A stretch of DNA of 36,866 nt, from positions 1 through 36,866 of the forward strand of contig CANGZU010000008.1 in NCBI GenBank assembly GCA_947458785.1, read 5' to 3'. The position numbers were made by a program, and so were the translations under genes. Below, in pieces: positions 7,449-16,043 of the stretch; the stretch's first letter is position 1, and each line of letters starts with the position of its first letter. The DNA is from Ignavibacteria bacterium. Lineage in GTDB: Bacteria > Bacteroidota > Ignavibacteria > Kapaibacteriales > Kapaibacteriaceae. Below the pieces are notes generated by a model. It made no database searches. It saw only the letters and a list, made by a program, of their open reading frames with translations, and was not told the origin of the DNA.

Positions 7449-9902
7449 ATGAGCAAACGAGCAACTACGGTATCTACACGCAAAAATCACGATAACCTTG
7501 TAGCTGGTCTGACTGTGTCGGACATAATCAGCGACTATCGAATCGCCGTCATTAGTCGGCAGGCTTCTCTTTTAGGACGCAAAGAGGTCCTAACGGGCAA
7601 GGCGAAGTTCGGGATCTTTGGAGACGGCAAGGAAGTGGCGCAACTCGCCATGGCTCGCGCGTTTCAGCCAGGGGACTGGAGAAGCGGATATTACCGCGAT
7701 CAGACGTTTATGTTCGCAAGCGGCGAAAGTGATGTTCAGAAGTTCTTCGCGCAGCTCTATGCGCACACCGATGTCCAGGCAGAACCAGCAAGTGCCGGAC
7801 GCTCAATGAACGGTCACTTCGGCACACGACTGCTCGACGATGCAGGCCGCTGGCTGCCTCAGGTGTCTCGCAAGAACGTGTCGGCTGACGTATCTCCAAC
7901 AGGGTCCCAAATGCCAAGGCTTGTGGGCTTGGCCTACGCATCCCGACTATACAGGGAAGTTGACGTACTGAAAGATCTAACCGAGTTCTCAGCCAATGGG
8001 AACGAGGTTGCGTTTGGCACTATTGGTAATGCATCAAGCGCCGAGGGCATGTTTTGGGAAAGCGTCAATGCAATTGGAGTGTTAAAGTCGCCTGCGATCA
8101 TCTCAATCTGGGATGATGGGTATGGGATTAGCGTGCCCAATGAATTCCAGGTAACGAAGTCAAACGTAGGTGAGCTGTTGCAGGGATTTGCCCGAACGGC
8201 CACATCCACAAACGGATATGATATCCACGTAGTTAAGGCTTGGGACTATCCGGCTCTTGTTGCTGCATATGCCAAGGCTGCGGACACAGCCCGTCGTGAG
8301 CATGTTCCCCAGATCATCCATGTTATCGAGGTTACACAGCCGCAGGGCCACTCAACGTCTGGTTCACACGAGCGGTACAAGTCTGCAGAGCGCCTCGCGT
8401 GGGAATCCGAGATGGACGGTATCACGCGCATGCGTGCTTGGATAATCGCCGAGGGAATAGCAACGGAAGACCAGCTCGCGGCCATCGAACAGGAAGCAAC
8501 TGAGTACGTCAAGGACCGTAAACAAGCCGCATGGGACGCATACAGTCTGCCTCTTAAGGACGAGATCCAAGAAGCAGTTGGCTTGTTACACGCAACGGCG
8601 GAACAGCTAAAGCAGCAAGGAAGCGCGCAGACAGCCGTCGAGATCGAAGCGCTCGCAGTAGAGTTACAACGGATCCGTGAGCCGTTTCGGCGAGACATCA
8701 TGGCCGCTATGCATAGGGCCATACTAGCAGCAGCCACGTCATCCCAAGGGGCTCTGACGCAGCTCGTAGCATGGAGGCGGGCATATGATATGCGCATACG
8801 CCCCCTGTATAGCTCACATTTGTATTGTGAGACGGCGAAAAGTCCGCTTACTATGCAGACAATCGCGCCAATTCTGTCAGATGAGTCACAAGTGGTAAAC
8901 GGCTCTGAGGTCATACGAGCATGGTTTGATCATGCGCTTCGCTCAGACCCACGTGTAAGCATCTTTGGCGAGGACACTGGTTTTCTTGGCGATGTTAATC
9001 AAGGCACATCCGGCCTGCAGGCGGAATATGGTGTGTTGCGGGTAAGTGATGTAGGAATTCGTGAGTGCACGATTTTGGGGCAGGCAATCGGCATGGCTAT
9101 GCGTGGTCTGCGGCCTATCGCTGAGATTCAGTATCTCGACTATCTGCTCTACGCTTTGCAGCTCATGAGTGACGACCTAGCCACCGTGCATTGGCGCACA
9201 CGTGGCGGGCAGAAGGCACCCGTGATCGTCCGCACGCGAGGTCATCGACTGGAAGGTATCTGGCACTCGGGTTCACCGATGGCAGGGATCATCAATCTCG
9301 TGCGTGGAATCCACGTGTGTGTTCCACGAAACTTTGTACAGGCAGCGGGGATGTACCAGACACTGCTGCAGGGCGATGATCCAGCGGTGGTTGTCGAAGT
9401 GCTGAATGGATATCGACTGAAGGAGTTACTTCCGTCGAACATGGGTGAATACACCGTTGAGTTAGGTGTACCCGAAGTGCTGCGACAAGGAAGCGACGTA
9501 ACGCTTGTCACATATGGTGCTACGGTGCGCGTAGCGATGGAATCTGCCGTGGCACTAGAACGTCTGGGTATCTCGGTAGAGGTCGTAGACGTGCAGACAT
9601 TGTTGCCGTTCGACCGGCGCGGTGTCATCTGCGATTCATTGCGCAAGACGAACCGCGTACTATTCGTCGATGAAGACGTTCCTGGTGGAACAACTGCCTA
9701 CATGATGCGTGAAGTCCTGGAAGTACAAGGGGGCTACGCGTATCTGGACTCTGCCCCGGCAACACTGGCGGCCCAGGAGCACCGTCCGGCATATGGCACA
9801 GATGGTAACTTCTGGTCGAAACCAGAGGTAGAGCATATCACGGAGCGGGTCTATGAGATCATGCACGAAGCTGCGCCGCACCGTTTCCCGGCAATCTTTT
9901 AG
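7449..9902 (+). CDS. Fused alpha-beta 2-oxoacid dehydrogenase E1 component
   Basis: Encodes 817 residues from the ATG at 7449. A thiamine-diphosphate-dependent E1 that decarboxylates a 2-oxoacid and passes the acyl group to a lipoyl E2. The alpha half (about 25-440) carries the cofactor loop from G190 to P230, including G-N-A-S and W-D-D-G-Y-G-I-S. The beta half (about 470-810) shows G-E-D-T-G-F-L-G-D-V, G-x-A-I-G-M-A-M-R-G-L-R-P-I-A-E-I-Q and, near the end, E-H-R-P-A-Y-G-T-D-G. Fused E1 proteins of this size occur in Bacteroidota and are often labelled branched-chain (2-oxoisovalerate) dehydrogenase. The substrate cannot be fixed from sequence, and E2/E3 are not adjacent. The magnesium-binding pair, normally Asp and Asn, reads N194 and D222/D223 here. 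Confidence 0.9.
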   Translation: MSKRATTVSTRKNHDNLVAGLTVSDIISDYRIAVISRQASLLGRKEVLTGKAKFGIFGDGKEVAQLAMARAFQPGDWRSGYYRDQTFMFASGESDVQKFFAQLYAHTDVQAEPASAGRSMNGHFGTRLLDDAGRWLPQVSRKNVSADVSPTGSQMPRLVGLAYASRLYREVDVLKDLTEFSANGNEVAFGTIGNASSAEGMFWESVNAIGVLKSPAIISIWDDGYGISVPNEFQVTKSNVGELLQGFARTATSTNGYDIHVVKAWDYPALVAAYAKAADTARREHVPQIIHVIEVTQPQGHSTSGSHERYKSAERLAWESEMDGITRMRAWIIAEGIATEDQLAAIEQEATEYVKDRKQAAWDAYSLPLKDEIQEAVGLLHATAEQLKQQGSAQTAVEIEALAVELQRIREPFRRDIMAAMHRAILAAATSSQGALTQLVAWRRAYDMRIRPLYSSHLYCETAKSPLTMQTIAPILSDESQVVNGSEVIRAWFDHALRSDPRVSIFGEDTGFLGDVNQGTSGLQAEYGVLRVSDVGIRECTILGQAIGMAMRGLRPIAEIQYLDYLLYALQLMSDDLATVHWRTRGGQKAPVIVRTRGHRLEGIWHSGSPMAGIINLVRGIHVCVPRNFVQAAGMYQTLLQGDDPAVVVEVLNGYRLKELLPSNMGEYTVELGVPEVLRQGSDVTLVTYGATVRVAMESAVALERLGISVEVVDVQTLLPFDRRGVICDSLRKTNRVLFVDEDVPGGTTAYMMREVLEVQGGYAYLDSAPATLAAQEHRPAYGTDGNFWSKPEVEHITERVYEIMHEAAPHRFPAIF

Positions 9903-9921
9903 CAAAAAAATTACGTTGAGG

Positions 9922-9952
9922 TTGACAGCGCTATAGTTTTTCACTAATTTAG
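9922..9952 (+). promoter_or_regulatory. Putative promoter of the Rrf2-cbb3 cluster
   Basis: TTG at 9922-9924, 20 bases, then TAATTTAG at 9945-9952, one mismatch from TAnnTTTG. Unlike other promoters in this window it leaves a leader of roughly 35 bases before the ATG at 9995. The -7 element overlaps the left arm of the operator-like dyad. Confidence 0.5.
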
Positions 9953-9970
9953 GACAACGGAGTCGTAAAT
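9947..9970. promoter_or_regulatory. Operator-like inverted repeat before the Rrf2 regulator
   Basis: ATTTAGGAC, six bases, GTCGTAAAT: a 9-6-9 inverted repeat with eight of nine pairs matching. It covers the -7 region and the likely transcription start, the expected place for an autorepressor to bind. The adjacent Rrf2 protein is the obvious candidate, but this is inference. I saw no second copy before ccoNO or the cytochrome c gene. Confidence 0.6.
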
Positions 9971-9994
9971 CTTAATATGTTGAGTGGGGGCTGA

Positions 9995-10465
9995 ATGATA
10001 TTGTCAAAATCATGTATCTACGGGATACAATCAGCCATTTACGTGGCAGCCCATGATGCTGACGGCTACGTTTCCATTAGTCAGATAGCATCAGAGTTGC
10101 AGATATCATTTCATTTTCTGACGAAGGTTCTGCAGCAGCTCACCCAGGAGGGGATCATGAATTCCTATCGTGGGCCTCGAGGAGGAGTGGCACTTGCTAA
10201 AGGCAGCGCTGATGTATCCCTCTATGATCTTATCGCTGCCATTGACGGTACGGCAATTTTCACCGAATGCATGCTTGGTCTGCCGGGCTGTGGTGTTGCA
10301 GAGCCTTGTCCAGCCCATGATCATTGGACGAAACTGCGAGTGGAGTTGACGGGGATCGCCAAGCGATTGAGTCTTAAGGATCTCGGGGATAAGGCCAGTG
10401 AGCTCAACGTCCGCCTGGCCAAAGAGTTCAGGTACGCAACATCACAAACCAATGGCCTGAAGTAA
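9995..10465 (+). CDS. Rrf2-family transcriptional regulator with three-cysteine Fe-S site
   Basis: Encodes 156 residues. The N-terminal winged helix includes I-S-I-S-Q-I-A-S-E-L-type recognition region and L-T-K-V-L-Q-Q-L, followed by the family's G-P-R-G-G wing. Three cysteines follow as C-x6-C-x5-C at about residues 93-106, as in IscR and NsrR, which bind iron-sulfur clusters and sense iron, oxygen or nitric oxide. It starts the cbb3 gene cluster, three bases before ccoI, so it likely controls oxidase production in response to oxygen, NO or cluster status. Its own promoter carries a strong dyad. A five-codon ATG-to-TGA reading frame ends exactly where its ATG begins. Confidence 0.93.
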   Translation: MILSKSCIYGIQSAIYVAAHDADGYVSISQIASELQISFHFLTKVLQQLTQEGIMNSYRGPRGGVALAKGSADVSLYDLIAAIDGTAIFTECMLGLPGCGVAEPCPAHDHWTKLRVELTGIAKRLSLKDLGDKASELNVRLAKEFRYATSQTNGLK

Positions 10466-10468
10466 GAA

Positions 10469-12841
10469 ATGCACGCAGTGCAAAACAATACGAGTTGTCA
10501 TCATTGTGGAGGCAAGTGTGCTACTTCGTCTCCGCAGAAGGATGGTCATCAGTTTTGCTGTCAGGGGTGTTTGAGTGTCTATGAGTTACTGACACAGTAC
10601 GATTCATGCGAATACTACGAACTCGGACCGGCCTCTGGCATGCGTCCGCCTGAGGTGAAAACATCGAAGTATTCAGTTCTCGACACGTCTCCTGAACGAT
10701 CCCATGTTATTGAGTATGAAGATGACCTAATCCTCAGGGCACGCTTTGTGCTGCCATCAATGCACTGTGCAAGTTGTGTGTGGCTGTTAGAACGTCTCCA
10801 CAGGTTTGATTCGGGTATTCTCTCATCCCGAGTTGATCTACTGCGTCACACCGTGGTTGTTGAGTGTGATCGGGCGCATACCACGTTGGCAAATGTCGCA
10901 CTATTACTGGCATCGCTTGGATATGAGCCGGAGATAGACCGCACCGATAATGACCGGCGCAGTGCTGAATCCAGGTCGCGGCGCACGCTCTACTTGCGCT
11001 TGGGCGTAGCTGGCTTTGCTGCAGGTAACGTGATGATGATCGGTCTGGCAAACTACGTAGCAGGAAAGGATGGGTTTGATGCTACGCTCAAGATCATCTT
11101 TGATGTTCTCAGCATTGGTCTTAGCATACCAGTCCTGTTATACAGCGCGCAACCGTGGCTCTCATCGGCAGTCATGTCGATGCGGCGAGGTATCGTGAAT
11201 CTTGATGTTCCTGTAGCTCTGGGCATTACGACCATCTTTCTTCGAAGCTGCTACGAGATCGTAACGAGCACCAGTGAGGGGTTCTTGGACTCGTTCACAG
11301 GGCTTGTTTTCTTTCTGCTGATTGGAAAGTTGTTTCAGCAAAGAGCATTTGCATCGATTGATTTCCATCGAACGATGCGATCGTTCTTTCCTCTTTCCGC
11401 CACCAAGCAGACCGATGGCCAGCAACAGCAGGTGCATATCGATGAAATCGCGGTCGGCGATGTGGTTGTCGTTCGCAATGGGGAAGTGATTCCCGCCGAT
11501 GCGATCCTTCTGCATGAACCAGGTGTTGTTGATTATTCCTATGTGACGGGAGAAAGTACGCCCATCGAATGTGCACCTGGAAAGATGCTGTTTGCTGGTG
11601 GACGTGTGATGGGGCGATCCTTGACGTTGAGTGTGATAAAGCCAGCAAGTATTAGCTACATGGCTTCTCTGTGGACTCGATCCGACGTTCACACCGAACG
11701 CAGAGAGTATGGGAGTACAAGTGATCGATTCGGTCTAATCTTCACTGTCGTAACGATCTCAATCGCAGTCGTCGGCGGATTGTTGTGGCTTCCAGATGTC
11801 TCAATGGCGCTTACGGTTGCAACATCGGTGCTCATTATTGCCTGCCCGTGCGCTTTTACACTCTCAGCCCCAATCGTCTACGGCACAGCCATGTCCAACC
11901 TAGCTCGTTCGGGCATCTACCTGCGAACAGCGGCTATCATTGCTGATCTACAACGGATATCTGCTGTTGTCGTTGATAAAACAGGTACGCTCACTGAGCC
12001 TACTTCGGTTACCTATCATGGCACACCACTAAATCCAGAGGTTGTATCGTTTATCTCAGCGCTGGCCCTGCAGAGCTCACATCCAGTGAGCCAGGCCATC
12101 GCCCGAGTGTTGCCATCTTCAAGCGCATCAGTATCAGACGTTCTTGAAACTCCAGGTGTCGGGATCTCTGGAGTATGCGGGGATTTATCTGTGGCTCTGA
12201 TGGCGGAAAAAGCCCAACCTGCAAGAACCGGATTTAACGGACGGACCTACGTTCACGTAGGTGATGAAGTGATGGGCTACTTCTTACTCGATCATGCATT
12301 GCGACCTGAGGCGGCATCAATGATCATGCAGTTACAAAAGGACTATGATGTTCGGCTGCTAACGGGTGACACAGCACCCATCTCAAAGGAGATAGCCCAG
12401 CTATTCCCTGCTGAAGCGATCAAGCAAGGGGCATCGCCTTCGCAAAAAGTCGAATACATCGTCAAAAATCAGAAGCTGGGCAGCAAAGTTCTCATGATGG
12501 GTGACGGGCTCAATGACCTTGCGGCATTATCAGCGGCAAATGTTTCCGTAGCAGTGAGTAACAATACATCTCGTATCGTACCCGCATGTGATATCGTCAT
12601 CGATGCTAAGAACATCGGCAGCATCGCAAGTCTGCTTCGCTATGCGCACAAGCTTCGAGGTGTTGTTGGCCTTGCATTCTGGTTCACGATGATCTATAAC
12701 CTCATTGGTCTCACGTTGAGCTTGTCAGGAAATCTGTCACCAGTCATTACAGCGATCATGATGCCGTTGAGTTCTCTTCTCGTACTCGCCATTAGTGTTG
12801 TTGGCAGCAAGGTTACACATCGGAGTTTGCTATGGGCGTGA
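10469..12841 (+). CDS. ccoI: CcoI/FixI copper-transporting P-type ATPase
   Basis: Encodes 790 residues. Copper P1B-ATPases of this type supply the copper of cbb3 oxidase from the membrane. The N-terminus has a Cys-rich metal-binding region (C10-x2-C13, C17, C30-C31-x2-C34), then an HMA domain with M98-H-C-A-S-C103. The core shows T360-G-E-S, the ion-path C459-P-C461, the phosphorylated D503 in D-K-T-G-T, and G-D-G-L-N-D near 670. About eight membrane helices are expected. It overlaps ccoS by ten bases and follows the Rrf2 gene by three, so the cluster begins with assembly genes. Confidence 0.96.
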   Translation: MHAVQNNTSCHHCGGKCATSSPQKDGHQFCCQGCLSVYELLTQYDSCEYYELGPASGMRPPEVKTSKYSVLDTSPERSHVIEYEDDLILRARFVLPSMHCASCVWLLERLHRFDSGILSSRVDLLRHTVVVECDRAHTTLANVALLLASLGYEPEIDRTDNDRRSAESRSRRTLYLRLGVAGFAAGNVMMIGLANYVAGKDGFDATLKIIFDVLSIGLSIPVLLYSAQPWLSSAVMSMRRGIVNLDVPVALGITTIFLRSCYEIVTSTSEGFLDSFTGLVFFLLIGKLFQQRAFASIDFHRTMRSFFPLSATKQTDGQQQQVHIDEIAVGDVVVVRNGEVIPADAILLHEPGVVDYSYVTGESTPIECAPGKMLFAGGRVMGRSLTLSVIKPASISYMASLWTRSDVHTERREYGSTSDRFGLIFTVVTISIAVVGGLLWLPDVSMALTVATSVLIIACPCAFTLSAPIVYGTAMSNLARSGIYLRTAAIIADLQRISAVVVDKTGTLTEPTSVTYHGTPLNPEVVSFISALALQSSHPVSQAIARVLPSSSASVSDVLETPGVGISGVCGDLSVALMAEKAQPARTGFNGRTYVHVGDEVMGYFLLDHALRPEAASMIMQLQKDYDVRLLTGDTAPISKEIAQLFPAEAIKQGASPSQKVEYIVKNQKLGSKVLMMGDGLNDLAALSAANVSVAVSNNTSRIVPACDIVIDAKNIGSIASLLRYAHKLRGVVGLAFWFTMIYNLIGLTLSLSGNLSPVITAIMMPLSSLLVLAISVVGSKVTHRSLLWA

Positions 12842-12999
12842 TGCCGTTGATCATCGTTTGCAGTCTTTTTGTCGCTATGACGTTTCTTCTACTGTTCATT
12901 ACGATAACGCGTCAGGGCCAGTATGATGATATCACGACACCTGCGATCCGCATCACATTCGAAGACGAACCATTGCGGGACGAAGACCAAAAATCGTAA
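12832..12999 (+). CDS. ccoS: CcoS, cbb3 oxidase maturation protein
   Basis: A short gene of 55 residues. One N-terminal membrane helix (about 5-23) is followed by G-Q-Y-D-D-I-T-T-P-A-I-R-I, the CcoS signature, then an acidic tail. CcoS is needed to insert cofactors into cbb3 oxidase. The ATG at 12832 has GGAG six bases before it; an ATG at 12841 that shares the ccoI stop (TGATG) would give 52 residues and is also possible. Its position directly after ccoI is typical. Confidence 0.92.
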   Translation: MGVMPLIIVCSLFVAMTFLLLFITITRQGQYDDITTPAIRITFEDEPLRDEDQKS

Positions 13000-13041
13000 C
13001 AACAGTTTTTATAAACGTCATTATTACAAGGGGTAGGACGT

Positions 13042-15222
13042 ATGGATGCTCTTCTGCACGAACAGCATACCGAGAAGGGGTCTCGGGAAATTGTCAGCTA
13101 CGACAATGCTATCGTGAAGTTGTTCGCGGTAGCAGCACTAGGATGGGGCTTGATTGGATTCCTCGTCGGAATCATCATCGCTGTCAAACTCTACATTCCA
13201 GAGTTTCTGGGTGGGATCGACTTTTTGGGCTACGGACGACTTCGTCCGTTGCATACCAATGCCGTGATATTTGCCTTTGCAGGTAATGCCATATTTGTTG
13301 GCGTCTACTATTCCTTGCAGCGTCTGTGCAAGGCTCGGATGTTCAGTGATCTGCTCAGCAAGATTCACTTTTGGGGATGGCAGACTATCATCGTAACGGC
13401 TGCGATCACGCTACCACTTGGTATCACGACCAGCAAGGAATACGCAGAACTCGAATGGCCTATCGATGTTGCCATAACGCTCGTATGGGTAGTCTTCGGA
13501 TGGAACATGATCGGCACCATTATGCGACGCAAGGAACGTCACATGTACGTGGCCATCTGGTTTTATCTGGCGACGTTTCTCACGGTAGCACTCCTCCATG
13601 TGGTGAATTCTCTTGCGCTACCAGTGCACCTGCTCAAGAGCTACTCAATGTATGCTGGTGTCCAGGATGCACTTGTGCAGTGGTGGTATGGACACAATGC
13701 TGTCGCATTCTTTCTCACGACGCCGTTCCTTGGGATCATGTACTACTTCATTCCCAAGGCGTCGGGGCGTCCGGTCTTTTCCTACAGACTCTCCATCATC
13801 CACTTCTGGGCGCTCATTTTCCTCTATATCTGGGCTGGTCCGCACCACCTCTTGTATACTGCGCTTCCCGATTGGGCACAGTCCTTAGGCGTTGTATTCA
13901 GTTTTATGTTGATCGCACCGTCATGGGGTGGCATGGTCAACGGACTGCTGACGCTGCGCGGTGCCTGGGATAAGGTGCGTGTTGACCCCGTACTTAAGTT
14001 CTTCGTTGTTGGTATAACAGCCTACGGTATGTCAACATTCGAAGGACCGATGATGTCGCTCAAGAACATCAACGCCCTGACGCACTATACCGACTATATC
14101 ATTGCGCACGTTCACCTAGGAGCATTGCTTTGGAATGGGGGTTTGACCTTCGCCATGCTCTACTATATCATTCCGCGTATTTACCGTACGAAGCTCCACT
14201 CCATCTCGCAAGCCAATTGGCATTTCTGGCTCATGACACTTGGCGTAGTGGTCTACGTCATCCCAATGTACTGGGGAGGTATTACCCAGTCGCTGATGTG
14301 GAAACAGTTCCTGCCAGATGGCTCATTGCAGTACAACAACTTCCTCGAAACGGTCACACAGCTGATCCCGATGTATGTGATGCGTTCCATTGGTGGTACG
14401 CTCTATCTCATCGGCGCATGCGTTGGTGTTTGGAACCTCTACAAGACTGCAAAGAGTGGCAGCCTTCTTGCCAATGAAGAGGTCTACGTCGTTAACATGA
14501 TGAAGGCCGAGGCACGATCCTCATCGGAACACAAAGAGCACTGGCACCGCGCTCTGGAAGCGAGGCCGGTGCGATTCTCTGTCTATGCCCTCGTTGCTGT
14601 GATTATCGGGGGAGTCGTAGAGTTCATACCAACAGCGATGGTTGAATCGAACATTCCTACAATCGCATCGGTAACACCATACACGCCCCTTGAACTCGAA
14701 GGCCGAGACATCTACATCCGTGAAGGTTGCTACACGTGTCACTCACAGATGATACGACCGTTTCGTAGTGAAACTGCCCGATATGGCGACTATTCTAAGC
14801 CGGGAGAGTTCGTGTATGACCGTCCATTCCAATGGGGATCCAAGCGGACTGGTCCCGACTTGCATCGCGAAGGAGGCAAGCGTCCGAACGCGTGGCACTG
14901 GAAGCACATGGAAGATCCTCGGTCAACCTCGCCCAATTCCATCATGCCGGCCTATCCATGGCTCTTTAGCTCAAAGCTTGATACGAAACATACCGAGGGC
15001 AAGATCCTGACCTTGCAGAAGCTTGGAGTGCCGTACCCAGACGGTTACGCCACACAGGCTGTTGCAGACCTCGTGAACCAGGCAAAAGAAGTTGCTGCTG
15101 GGGTCGAGGAAGGGGGCATCACAGGTGTACAAGCAGATCAAGAGATCATTGCCCTCATTGCCTATCTGCAACGTCTCGGGACAGACATTAAGAAGTCAGC
15201 ACCATCAACATCAATGAACTGA
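13042..15222 (+). CDS. ccoNO: Fused CcoNO, catalytic and monohaem subunits of cbb3 oxidase
   Basis: Encodes 726 residues. Residues about 20-475 are CcoN, a multi-helix membrane protein carrying the haem b and haem b3-CuB centres: H71 (R-P-L-H), the CuB ligands H218 (W-W-Y-G-H-N) and H268/H269 (G-P-H-H), and haem ligands H356 and H358 (A-H-V-H). Residues about 505-715 are CcoO: one membrane anchor, then a periplasmic cytochrome c domain with C563-Y-T-C566-H567 and a likely Met ligand further on. The enzyme reduces oxygen to water at low oxygen and pumps protons. N and O are separate genes in Proteobacteria; the fusion is common in Bacteroidota. A 42-base gap precedes it, without a recognisable promoter. 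Confidence 0.97.
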   Translation: MDALLHEQHTEKGSREIVSYDNAIVKLFAVAALGWGLIGFLVGIIIAVKLYIPEFLGGIDFLGYGRLRPLHTNAVIFAFAGNAIFVGVYYSLQRLCKARMFSDLLSKIHFWGWQTIIVTAAITLPLGITTSKEYAELEWPIDVAITLVWVVFGWNMIGTIMRRKERHMYVAIWFYLATFLTVALLHVVNSLALPVHLLKSYSMYAGVQDALVQWWYGHNAVAFFLTTPFLGIMYYFIPKASGRPVFSYRLSIIHFWALIFLYIWAGPHHLLYTALPDWAQSLGVVFSFMLIAPSWGGMVNGLLTLRGAWDKVRVDPVLKFFVVGITAYGMSTFEGPMMSLKNINALTHYTDYIIAHVHLGALLWNGGLTFAMLYYIIPRIYRTKLHSISQANWHFWLMTLGVVVYVIPMYWGGITQSLMWKQFLPDGSLQYNNFLETVTQLIPMYVMRSIGGTLYLIGACVGVWNLYKTAKSGSLLANEEVYVVNMMKAEARSSSEHKEHWHRALEARPVRFSVYALVAVIIGGVVEFIPTAMVESNIPTIASVTPYTPLELEGRDIYIREGCYTCHSQMIRPFRSETARYGDYSKPGEFVYDRPFQWGSKRTGPDLHREGGKRPNAWHWKHMEDPRSTSPNSIMPAYPWLFSSKLDTKHTEGKILTLQKLGVPYPDGYATQAVADLVNQAKEVAAGVEEGGITGVQADQEIIALIAYLQRLGTDIKKSAPSTSMN

Positions 15223-15229
15223 GGCGTAG

Positions 15230-15448
15230 ATGTACAAGAATATTCTCGCCAACATTCCGGGCATCGAATTCTACCCAATCGTGGCGCTGATTCTCTTTTT
15301 CGGCTTTTTTAGCGCGCTTATCTACTGGTTCATTGTTGTAGACAAGCAAAAAATGACAACACTCTCTGCTAGCATACTGGAGGAGGACGCCCCAGTTGTG
15401 CACTCTCAGCCACGTGGTTCAATGCAAGGAGATTACTACCATGAATAA
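15230..15448 (+). CDS. ccoQ: CcoQ-like small membrane subunit
   Basis: Encodes 72 residues. A single membrane helix at about residues 15-37 is followed by a short charged cytoplasmic tail. Size, position between ccoNO and ccoP, and topology fit CcoQ, a small subunit that stabilises the oxidase. Sequence conservation in CcoQ is weak, so the call rests mainly on context. It starts seven bases after ccoNO and overlaps ccoP by eight. Confidence 0.8.
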   Translation: MYKNILANIPGIEFYPIVALILFFGFFSALIYWFIVVDKQKMTTLSASILEEDAPVVHSQPRGSMQGDYYHE

Positions 15449-16043
15449 CGACACAAAAGACAAACTGCTAGATCATGATGCAGACGGAATCCGGGAGTTT
15501 GACAACAACTTGCCACGGTGGTGGTTGTATGGTTTCTACTTCACGATTGCCATGAGCGTGATCTACATGTACTACTATCACGTTCATACCGGCTCAGACT
15601 GGAACGTTCTATGGTACGGTCCGCGCGGTTCTGAACAGGAGTATACAGCCGAGGTGAATCAAGCAGCGGCCGACCTGGCCCATGCACCGAAGGGTCCCTC
15701 CGTAACAATGACCCTGCTTACAGATGAGGCATCGCTTGAGGAGGGAGAGGAGATCTTCAATGGCGATGCGAATCTCTGTTACACATGCCATCGTACAGAT
15801 CTTGGAGGAGAGGTAGGTCCAAACCTGACAGATGAGTTCTGGTTGCATGGATGTTCGCTTGAACAGATCATTGCAAGCATTAAGAAGGGATATCCCGAGA
15901 AGGGGATGATGGAATATGGTAGCGGTGCAAAGCTTGATGATCTCAAGTTGTTACAAGTAGCTTCCTACATCGTGTCCATGCGTGGAACGAATCCGTCCAG
16001 TCCAAAGCCTGTTGAAGAGGGACGCGACGTACAATGTCAGTAG
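15441..16043 (+). CDS. ccoP: CcoP, monohaem cytochrome c subunit of cbb3 oxidase
   Basis: Encodes 200 residues from the ATG at 15441, preceded by AAGGAG nine bases upstream. The N-terminus D-H-D-A-D-G-I-R-E-F-D-N-N-L-P-R-W-W is the CcoP signature, followed by one membrane helix (about 29-46). Only one haem c site is present, C-Y-T-C-H near residue 113, followed by G-P-N-L-T-D. Proteobacterial CcoP has two haems; the one-haem form is usual in Bacteroidota, so this is not a truncation. CcoP passes electrons from soluble cytochrome c towards CcoO. It overlaps ccoG by ten bases. Confidence 0.94.
   Translation: MNNDTKDKLLDHDADGIREFDNNLPRWWLYGFYFTIAMSVIYMYYYHVHTGSDWNVLWYGPRGSEQEYTAEVNQAAADLAHAPKGPSVTMTLLTDEASLEEGEEIFNGDANLCYTCHRTDLGGEVGPNLTDEFWLHGCSLEQIIASIKKGYPEKGMMEYGSGAKLDDLKLLQVASYIVSMRGTNPSSPKPVEEGRDVQCQ

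Noticed and set aside
8246-8914. 222-codon minus-strand frame opposite the fused E1 gene
   Set aside because: Ser/Cys/Arg-rich low-complexity translation opposite a clear enzyme; no promoter.
11162-11692. 176-codon minus-strand frame opposite ccoI
   Set aside because: Opposite conserved ATPase core; unlikely amino-acid composition.
13000-13041. FNR-type or other operator before ccoNO
   Set aside because: Only a weak AT-rich palindrome (GTTTTTATAAAC); no TTGAT-N4-ATCAA and no copy of the Rrf2 dyad.
13371-13973. Long 200-codon plus-strand frame inside ccoNO
   Set aside because: It overlaps the catalytic core of CcoN, whose haem ligands are all in the other frame; the translation has no family features.
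15441-16043. CcoP truncated by loss of one haem domain
   Set aside because: One-haem CcoP is usual in Bacteroidota, and the end overlaps ccoG normally.
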